Shown here: in pieces, positions 56,691-64,000 of the stretch | Position numbering within the stretch: position 1 is the stretch's first letter | Layout: every line of letters begins with the position of its first letter | Assembly (NCBI RefSeq): GCF_910592395.1 | Contig: NC_088319.1 | Location: forward strand, 6,076,001-6,140,000 | Length of the DNA stretch: 64,000 bases | From: Lineus longissimus | Lineage: Eukaryota; Nemertea; Pilidiophora; Heteronemertea; Lineidae | Reading direction: 5' to 3' | The notes under the pieces: model-generated | The model's input: only the letters and a program-made list of their open reading frames with translations | The model's database searches: none | Told to the model about the DNA's origin: nothing | Program-made: the position numbers and the translations under genes

Positions 56691-57243
56691 CACTGTCTCT
56701 CGCGCTGCGCCGTCTGGTCATTTGTTCTGTCATATCAGTTCCTGTGTGTACTGCATCTATCCTTCCACTTCCAGCAATCCGAATTTGCCACTTGTTTATA
56801 GCGAAGTTTCATCCTGTATCTATCACTTCATTACTCCTTCGAATCCACTAGTGTTTTCATTGTCTCAGTGTCAGTATTTCAATCGTTGTGGTTTCAATCT
56901 ATCCATGTGTTAGGCCTGATGTTGATCCTAAAGAGGAAATTAACCTCAAGGCGTCTTGCCTCACAGGGGATATTTGATCACTTTCTGTTTCTCTGGATTT
57001 ATTCTGTGTTGGCCTGATGTTGATCCTGATTTTTCAGGCGTCTTGCCTCATGGATTAGATTCTCCGTCCGTTTTTTGGTTGTCTTTTTCCATTCTGCCTG
57101 ATTTTACAGTTTAGGCCAGATGATGATCCCACTGAAAGTATATAATCTGTATTGTGATTTAAATTATGAAAATATCGAAATTTACTTTTAAGTTTCATTT
57201 TTGCAGGAGAAAGAATCATCAGCTGTTGGATTGATCAGAAGCC
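56691..57243. other. Spacer with short repeats and a splice acceptor
   Basis: GGCCTGATGTTGATCCTGA and AGGCGTCTTGCCTCA recur at about 56912, 57012 and, partly, 57114. A pyrimidine tract and TTTTTGCAG end at 57207, 37 bases before the TatD ATG, so the next ORF probably begins on an internal exon. Confidence 0.5.
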
Positions 57244-57714
57244 ATGGATTGTAAGTACAAGGTAGAGGTATCGGGCATTTGTTCAGCCAATTTGTACGGC
57301 AACTGTAACCGTGACTGTTGCAGATTCACCCACATAAAATCTGGGCGAATCTTCGACAGTCACTGTCACCTTGACATAATGAAAGAGAAAGGTTTGAATA
57401 TGGAGAGGCTGCCACTCCCCCCAAGGTTTGGTGGCTGTATAGCAAATTTTTGCCATCCGTGGCGTTGGGATCAAATTGCTGGGCTCCAAAAAATTGCTGG
57501 GGGTCTGTTGGAATACATCCGAAATCGGCTGATCAGTTCGATTTGGATGTATTCCAACAGATGAAGGAGATTATTGTGAGCAATGTAAAAGTCATTGCAG
57601 TTGGGGAGGCAGGGCTCGACAAGAGCTGGCACTCACATGCTTCTAACCCATGTCAAGGGTATGTGTTTGCCAAACAGTGTGAACTGGCCTGTCACCTCAA
57701 CCTGCCTCTTATTG

Positions 57715-59373
57715 GCTCACCGTAGGGGAGTCTATACGATACCGCAGTGTCCGTCGTCCGTCGTCGTTGTCGTCGTCGTCGTCGTCGTCGTCCGTCGTAT
57801 CCTAGTTCAAAAACAGTGGCACGTTTTTTAACCGCAAGGCCTATGAACTTAAAACTTTGTACACATGACCCCCTAGGTCAGATGACCCGTGACACTAAAT
57901 TTCTGTCCGATCTGATTCTCTACTTGGCCACCAGGGGGCCAAATGTGGATATCTAAAAAGTGTGATATCTCGCTTATTAGTGACTTGTTTTTGATAAAAC
58001 TTTTGTGGTAGGTACTCATAGCAAGGATACATCATATATCTTACGGGTTTTTAATTTGATCTACTTTTCAAGGTCGCAGAGGTCAAATGGCGTGAATTGG
58101 CCGTTTGAGTGTAACTATGGCACGTTTCTCAACCACCAAAGCTATGAGCTTGAAACTTGGTACATATAACCCCCTATATCAGATAACCTCTGGTGCTGAA
58201 TTTCAGCCTGATCTGATTCTTGACTTTGCCACCAGGGGGCCAAAACAGAAAAAGTAAGAAGTGCAATAGCCTGCTTATTAGCAAATTGTTTTTGATGAAA
58301 TTTTTATGGCAGGGACCCCTAGCAAGGTTACCTCAGATGTTGCACGATTTTTCGGATTTGACCTACTTTTTAAGGTCGCAGAGGTCAAATGGCGTAAATT
58401 TGCCGTTTGAGTGTAACTATGGCACGTTTCTCAACCGCAACAGTTATGAACTTGAAACTTTGAACAAATGACCCCCTAGGTCAGTTGACCTTTTACACTG
58501 AATTTTGGTTCGGTCTGATTATTGACTTGGCCACCAGGGGGCCCAAACTCAAAACTCAAAAAGTGTGATTTCTCGCTTATTACTGATTTGTTTTTGATAA
58601 AAGTTTCATGGTAGGTACTCCCAGCAAGGATACATCACATATCTTACGGGTTTTTGATTTGACCCACCTTTCAAGTTCACAGAGGTCAAAGTTGAAAACT
58701 TTACCGTTCTTGGTACGTTTTGTCGTTGTTCAATGTAAAGAGTTTTAATTTTGTGTAATGATGCATCTAAGAAGCCACTATTTGTATGCCAAGTTTCAGC
58801 CAGATCGGAATTCAAATATGGCCGAAATTGCATGTTTTGTGGGTTTTTCCTCGTATTGTGGCAATCCAAAGGTCGTGAGTTCAAACCCCGGTCAAGGACA
58901 GCCAAAAATATTATTATTTTTCATCTTTTCCTTTTTTCTTTTCTGAGTTCTATCTTACATTTTCTTCATTTTTTGATTTATTTGGTGCCATAGATTTAAC
59001 TAGGCGGCCATCTTGGAAATCGTTTTTTGCCGATTGCTGTAGTGTAACGAGTGATGAAATTGTTATGGTAAGGTGGATGTGTCTACATCACATGTCACCC
59101 TGGTTTGTTATTTGACCTACCTGTCAGGGTCACTGAGGTCAAAGTTAAAAATATATTCACCATTGTCATGGAGTGGCACGTTTCTTCACTATCATTTTCA
59201 CCTAGACTCTACAAGCTTGGAACCACAAGTCTCGGATTCACCACTTGGCCAGGGCCGGCTCTGAACTGGTCACAGATGCATGTATAAATTATGAGAGGCC
59301 TACATACTGTAGCACTTTCTGTAACTGTCCACTAAAAATACTTACGGTGAGCACAATGGCCCCTGGCCGTTTC
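57715..59373 (+). mobile_element. Satellite-cored element, copy 3, inserted in TatD
   Basis: Left end GCTCACCGTAGGGGAGTC, right end GGTGAGCACAATGGCCC then CTGGCCGTTTC. ATTG lies on both sides (57711-57714 and 59374-59377). Joining the flanks restores the TatD reading LPLIVHCRN, so the limits are precise. The core holds a GTCGTC microsatellite near 57760 and about four units with TTTCAAGGTCGCAGAGGTCA, ATGGCACGTTTCTCAACC and CCACCAGGGGGCC. Confidence 0.87.
58845..58905 (+). repeat. tRNA-derived SINE-like segment
   Basis: CCAAAGGTCGTGAGTTCAAA then CCCCGGTC near 58867 has the form of anticodon-stem plus T-arm sequence of tRNA-derived SINEs. No D-arm is visible upstream. It lies inside satellite-cored copy 3. 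Confidence 0.45.
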
Positions 59374-59420
59374 ATTGTTCACTGCAGGAATGCTGATGAG
59401 GAATGCTTGGCGCTGATGAA

Positions 59421-59920
59421 GGATGGAAAATCGAGCGCCTATACCCATGTTTTCAATATCAAGGAACATTTTTGGAGCATCAGAAATTCGGTCAGATGGC
59501 GGCCATCTTGGATTTCAAGGTGGCCGCCATGTTTTTGACATTCCTCTGTGTCTCTAACACTATAAGTGTCAGAAACAAAATTCTAACGCTTACTGCGTCT
59601 ACAGAGTATATGTGAGTCATTAAATAATAGACCCCCAAAATACGCCCCCTAGTGGCCGCCATCTTGAATTCCAAGATGGCCGCCAAAATAATCTAGTGTC
59701 GTCTATATCTCCCGTTCTAAAGCACTTAGGATGGAAAAACGAGCGCCTCTACCCATGTTTTCAATATTAAGGAACATTTTGGAAGCATCAGAAATTCGGT
59801 CGGATGGCGGTCATCTTGGATTTCAAGGTGGCCACTATATTTTAAATCTGTGAGAATGCAATTACATCAGTCACCATTGCATAAAATTGTTCACCTTTTT
59901 AAAAGGAAAGCATATCACAC
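59421..59920 (+). repeat. Inverted repeat, left arm, rich in GGCGGCCATCTTGG
   Basis: Matches 61549-62045 in reverse over about 500 bases: GAGCGCCTATACCCATG, TTGACATTCCTCTGTGTCTC, CTTACTGCGTCTACAGAGTA and GGAAAGCATATCACACCGGT. An internal direct repeat (GAGCGCCT...CAGAAATTCGGTC) occurs at 59433 and 59740. GCCGCCATCTT, a perfect YY1-type site, lies at 59655-59665. Confidence 0.85.
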
Positions 59921-59929
59921 CGGTCCCTA

Positions 59930-60112
59930 CGAATGTCCATATAAGGGTCTGTGTCAATGTCTCAATGATTGATATTTTCAAAACAGAATGTCCATAATGT
60001 CTCAAAATGTTAATGATTGATATTTTCAAAACAGAATGTCCATGTAAGTGTCTATGTCTATGTCTTAAAATGTTAATGATTGATATTTTCAAAACATAAC
60101 ATCCCTAAATCG
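59930..60112. repeat. Short tandem repeat, about 65-70-bp units
   Basis: GATTGATATTTTCAAAACAG plus AATGTCCAT occurs three times (near 59967, 60014 and 60076) with TGTCTCAATG-type spacers. It lies just beyond the stop codon of the CXC ORF. Confidence 0.8.
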
Positions 60113-61557
60113 CTAGACCTTATAGCAACTGCAACCACACTTGCAGAGTGCAGTACAACCACCGTCAAAGTTCTTCTTAAAGCATTTGCAGTTTCCTTTG
60201 CATGACTTGGTGCATTTACAGGAGATGAGTTCGTGACATGCCTCTTCAGCTGCAGGTAATGTTGTCCACTTCGGCTTGTTACCACTCTGAGATGGTTTCC
60301 AACCCCATTCAGTTGGTGTCGGTACCAATGGACACTTTTCCAAGGACTGGCCCCAAACATGTCCTGCCTGGTAGGTGGCTCTACTGACGTGCTGTACAAG
60401 GGCGGCCCTCGTTGGTGGTATGTTGTCGATGTTTCTCGACATTTTCGAGAACAATGTCATCCTAGCTGAATTCACAGACACTTCGTCACTTGTCCTGCAG
60501 TACAGCAACACTGTAAACCATTCCAGTTCCAGGTCACCTTCTCGTGGTTGACTGGGGATGTATAAACGCGAGAATGAGGAGCAGTCGCTCTTCAGTTCGG
60601 TTAGCTTTTCCTTGTCCTTTGATGGGGCCTTCTTGTTAGGCCTGCTGAACAGCGGGAGCGCATTTCTTGGTATTGTGGCACTTATTGCTTTGTCGTTTTT
60701 TAACAGTCTTTCATTGATGAAGGTTGAATACTGTTCGTTCCCGAGTTGGTGTATCCCTTTCATGCTACTCGGCATTATTTCTTGAGTATCGATGGTGAGA
60801 AGGTCATTGCTACGATCAAGAAACGGATTCCCCAGTTCCTCCATGGTAGTGACGAAGGCACGTACGTCCTCGGAGAAGGTCCTCTGTCTGCTGTCGCTCT
60901 GCTCATGATGTTTGCCATGGTCGCTGTCGGGGTGTGGGTCAATACTGTCTTCGTACTCTGCAATGATTGCGGACAACTGTGGTCCTGCCACCATCCAGTG
61001 TCGTAGGGCTCCAGGGTTCTCGGTTAACCCGATGGCTCCTCCATTTCCCTTGACCAGCGCATTCATCTGCTCATGTGCTTGGTCGAGTCCGATTGCAGAG
61101 AATGAATTTCCATTTTTGAGGTAAACGCACCACCCATGAAATGTTCATAAACCTCTGGACATCTCTGACGGAGGTTAGTCATGTCCCTTATGTGCGCAGG
61201 AATCCACCGAGCATAGTGCATATGGTCCAAAGCAAAGAACCATGGAGCAAGTTGAGCCATAGACTCAACATACAAATCGAAGTCGGATGTGCGGAGGGCT
61301 CGAACGAAAGCCAGGAGATTTAACTCTAGTTCCAAAACTATGCTCCAGAATTGAAACATGGGATGGGAAAGACACATCTTTTCGCACCATGCAGTGAAGG
61401 CCGAATCAGAGAACGTATCACTATCAGCTGAAGTTTCTTCTTCCATCTCAAACGCTTGTCTCTGAAGACAATACAGCGATGCAGCAGTGATTTGATGAGC
61501 CCTCCGTGTCTTCGTTATATGCGAGGCACGAATGAAACTGGTGTGATATGCTTTCCT
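60113..61557 (-). pseudogene. CXC-domain TE protein family, C-terminal half
   Basis: The minus-strand frame begins inside the family near 61557: HITKTRRAHQITAASLYCLQ, then AWCEKMCLSHPMFQFWSIVL, DFDLYVESMAQLAPWFFALD and HYARWIPAHIRDM. A one-base shift in an A run near 61122 separates this from QMNALVKGNGGAIGLTENPG and LRHWMVAGPQL. The end is a cysteine-rich CXC motif, AACHELISCKC-like, KSCKGNCKCFKKN and CTALCKCGCSC, finishing at 60113. The motif resembles the tesmin/TSO1 DNA-binding module. I recall this protein type as a very abundant, unnamed repeat-encoded family in aquatic animals; that recall is unverified. The middle of the protein, expected between this and the N-terminal part, is absent. 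Confidence 0.68.
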
Positions 61558-62165
61558 TTTAAAAAGGTGAACAATTTTTTGCAATGGTGACTGATGTAAT
61601 TGCATTCTCACAGATTTAAAATATAGTGGCCACCTTGAAATCCAAGATGACCGCCATCTGACCAAATTTCTGATGCTTCCAAAATGTTCCTTGATATTGA
61701 AAACATGGGTAGAGGCGCTCGTTTTTCCATCCTAAGTGCTTTAGAACGGGAGATATGGACGACACTAGATTCTTTTGGCGGACATCTTGGAATTCAAGAT
61801 GGCGGCCACTAGGAGGCGTATTTTGGGGGTCTATTATTTAATGACTCACATATACTCTGTAGACGCAGTAAGCGTTAGAATTTTGTTTCTGACACTTATA
61901 GTGTTAGAGACACAGAGGAATGTAAAAAACATGGCGGCCATCTTGAAATCCAAGATGGCCGCCATCTGACCGAATTTCTGATGCTCCAAAAATGTTCCTT
62001 GATATTGAAAACATGGGTATAGGCGCTCGTTTTTCCATCCTAAGTGCTGTAGAACGGGAGATATGGACGACACTAGATTGTTTTGGCGGCCATCTTGGAA
62101 TTCAAGATGGGGGCCACCAGGGGGCGTAATTTTTTGGGGTCCATTTTTTTTAATGATCCTTATGT
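61549..62165 (-). repeat. Inverted repeat, right arm, rich in AAGATGGCGGC
   Basis: Reverse complement of the left arm, plus about 120 further bases to 62165 that form another partial unit. AAGATGGCGGC, the full YY1 consensus, lies at 61796-61806, with variants near 61925, 61955 and 62085-62110. It separates the two halves of the CXC protein. Confidence 0.85.
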
Positions 62166-62166
62166 G

Positions 62167-63451
62167 CTATAATACCCCTCTGCAAAATTTCATGCTTTCT
62201 TGAAGAAGTGAACGATTCTGCTGAAAAATCTCCCTTAGCCGCTCTACTATAGTCACTATGTCATGAAGGCCTTCTCCCTCTGCTATATATATGGAGTTCC
62301 CATAACGTTCCCTCAATTTACTTTTGAGATATTGATTGCCGTATTGAAGAGAATCTTCACCCCACAGAAATTCTTTCATTTTATTCCCAAGGGCAGAAAT
62401 TGTCAGTTGTTCCTCGTCATTAGCCTCTAAATAAGAACACATCTTTGAAAACGCTTGCTCCTGGTTCTCATCCTTAGGTCTTCCGGATTTTCTGCGCTGT
62501 GCCGTTGGTTCATCCCTAAATCTCTGTGGAATGCCAAGCCCTGATCGAAAGTTTCCGTCACAGGAATGATGATATAGACAGTCAGCCGCATGTAAGTCGC
62601 CACTGTAGTAGTCGATTCGACCTTTCACAGCAAAACTCCACTCATCAGAACGATCTACACAACACTGCAATATTGTTTTAACGAATGAATCTGTCTTAAC
62701 ACAACTGTAATCTGAACTACCGAACACAACCTTAGTTCCACAGAAAAAGCAATCAGATTTGCTATCAAAAGGTCCTATGGATACCCGTGCACTTCTCTTC
62801 AGTGATGTTGTTTCACCTTTACTTTTGTTTAACGAATTTCTAATGTCTCGTGGGTTAGTGTCCCACTTACGACAATCTGAATGAACTTCACCTTCCACTG
62901 GCACCTTTTTCACGAATTCGAACTACATCGTCCTGTACCTCAGTTGTTTTCCTACAGATTGGACATATTTTGTGGTCGAGGGTAGTGGCACTCATTTCCA
63001 AACCTGAAAGAAATGAATAGAATTACTATCAGGCCTTTTAATTACATGGACATCTATACACCCTGTATTTTTTACCATAATTTGGGCACACTATTTTGCA
63101 ATTTGGACACACTTTTCCATGAACGTTCAAAGCAACCTTTACTAAAATTTATGAGTTGTTGACTGCATATTGCAGTAAATGCATGATAAAAACACAAAAG
63201 GAGCAACTCATATAACATTTTCAGACCAAAAACAACGTGTAGAGCCCTAAAAACTAAAAAAAATCATACAGAATCTACACTAGGATATATGACACCAATA
63301 TATTTACACATTTGGCTTCCCATATGGAATGAAACAAAGAAGCACATGCCATGCATGTCAAGGCTCTGATAAGTCATTAAGTCATTAATCTTCATTTTTT
63401 TCTTAAATAGCATAAGTAATTAAAGTATTTGAACTTACCTGTGGGTTCCAT
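62167..63451 (-). pseudogene. CXC-domain TE protein family, N-terminal exons
   Basis: A two-exon start is readable. Exon 1 is ATG GAA CCC ACA G (63451-63439) with donor GTAAGT. The intron is 63438-63004 and ends TTTCTTTCAG. Exon 2 opens GTTTGGAAATGAGTGCC in frame. The protein continues SATTLDHKICPICRKTTEVQ (a CxxC pair) and DVVRIREKGA, then a frameshift near 62905 leads to EVHSDCRKWDTNPRDIRNSL. CFFCGTKVVF, a second zinc-type cluster HAADCLYHHSCDGNF, and SGRPKDENQEQAFSKMCSYL follow. FIAEGEGL-like helical sequence leads to a stop at 62167. The central part of the family is missing. The preserved intron shows that it spread as DNA, not as spliced RNA. Confidence 0.68.
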
Positions 63452-64000
63452 GGTGTTTACAAATCATTGAGAATACTCTTGATGTAATGACAAGTCACTG
63501 TATCAGGGTCAATACGCAAAAATAAACATAATTTGGAAGATGAGTTTCTTTTGTTTTTCTTGATTAATGTAGATGGCAGCACTATCAATGTATAAGGGCA
63601 ATAATTAAACCAAAATTAATATAATGGATTTGTCTTAAGTAAATGGGTGACAGCAATTTATGGGATATGAGCGGCCATTTTGGGTGCCATCTTGGGCACC
63701 ATCTTGGATTTCCTCATGTTCTAATTATTCAATGGTGGTTTTAATGTTTTCAGTGACTTCCTTGACCCCTAAAACCTAGGTGTAGACACCCTAATTATGA
63801 TTCTAGGATGAATAATAAGGAAGATACAGGTATTTTAAGGTATTGGCGGCCATCTTGGACGCCATCTTGGATTTAATGATTTTCCAGCAGTCTGATTTTG
63901 GTAGATTTTTAGTATGATATTCTCCACATCCAATACTATTAGAAACAGTTGAAAAACCTTTTCTAGCAATTTTTTTGGGGTTGGGTGGTAATTTTTCATA
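63452..64000. other. Spacer with further GCCATCTTGG motifs
   Basis: GCCATCTTGG or near matches recur at 63688, 63700, 63847 and 63859 in pairs about 12 bases apart, with a unit period of about 180 bases (GGTATTGGCGGCCATCTTGG at 63840). Upstream of the CXC ORF on its own strand, this could hold its promoter. No gene is visible. Confidence 0.5.

Larger units (their letters stand above)
57244..59425 (+). pseudogene. CCCH zinc finger-TatD nuclease, broken
   Basis: From ATG at 57244 the protein starts with a CCCH finger (Cys13-x7-Cys21-x4-Cys26-x3-His30) and passes straight into a TatD-type metal-dependent nuclease. IFDSHCHLD carries the paired metal His40 and His42. GGCIANFCHPWRW follows, then, after a frameshift in a G run near 57502, GSVGIHPKSADQFDLDVFQQ, the metal-binding Glu in VIAVGEAGLD, and ACHLNLPLI. 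Coding stops at 57714 where a satellite-cored element is inserted, and resumes at 59378 with VHCRNADEECLALMKD before a second repeat cuts it near 59425. The last third is missing. TatD enzymes are 3'-5' exonucleases or deoxyribonucleases. Position 0.55 kb downstream of the large ORF on the same strand suggests a common unit. Confidence 0.78.

Noticed and set aside
57747-58471. Frames of 69-83 codons in the satellite-cored element
   Set aside because: They recur with every unit of the array and contain no domain.

Overview
The window is metazoan nuclear DNA made almost wholly of nested mobile elements and repeats. The evidence is spliced gene fragments with GTAAGT donors and pyrimidine-AG acceptors, animal non-LTR reverse transcriptases, Harbinger and pogo transposases, a Helitron of the helicase-plus-endonuclease (Helentron) type, and a C4-collagen-like C-terminal exon. 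A marine invertebrate (lancelet, hemichordate, echinoderm or a lophotrochozoan) is the most natural guess; the species cannot be decided from the sequence. Boundaries below were found by eye and are approximate unless terminal inverted repeats (TIRs) and target-site duplications (TSDs) are quoted.

Layout. 0-5.5 kb: decayed Helentron (Rep, Pif1-type helicase carrying a 500-bp tandem duplication, endonuclease tail), followed by a 5'-truncated CR1/L2-like LINE. 6.6-8.6 kb: a 67-bp minisatellite split by an internally deleted Harbinger element. 9-11.3 kb: a long hairpin repeat and a dead reverse transcriptase. 11.6 kb, minus strand: a 50-codon ORF that looks like a secreted, amidated, disulphide-bonded peptide precursor. 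13.6-17.6 kb: a 1.7-kb element with a 9-bp direct repeat, then a 2-kb near-perfect palindrome built on a 21-bp minisatellite. 20-24 kb: inverted 41-bp minisatellites and a satellite-cored element. 24.6 kb: collagen-C4-like last exon. 25.5-27.6 kb: a clean pogo-like element with TA duplication; 29-31.9 kb: a second, broken relative. 32-38 kb: SINE, several MITEs, a LINE interrupted by a MITE, a MADF fragment. 38.2-42.9 kb: five direct and inverted copies of one G-tract-bearing repeat. 43-50 kb: nested repeats including a 3.9-kb insertion whose empty site survives nearby. 50.2-51.3 kb: another satellite-cored element. 51.5-56.7 kb: an otherwise open 1,132-codon reading frame with transposase-like residues and a tudor-like tail, split by a 1,730-bp transposon with a perfect 9-bp duplication. 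57.2-59.4 kb: a CCCH zinc finger-TatD nuclease broken by a third satellite-cored element. 59.4-63.5 kb, minus strand: a two-part, intron-bearing CXC-domain ORF family between inverted repeats rich in a YY1-like motif.

How it fits together. No intact host gene is visible. The likeliest host pieces are the peptide ORF at 11.6 kb and the collagen-like exon at 24.6 kb. Everything else is selfish DNA, and insertions into one another allow relative dating: the pogo element into a minisatellite, a MITE into a LINE, a satellite-cored element into TatD, and a 9-bp-duplication element into the large ORF. The most promising leads are the large ORF with its downstream TatD, the hidden peptide, the 2-kb palindrome, and the shared Asp-to-Asn change in both pogo relatives.
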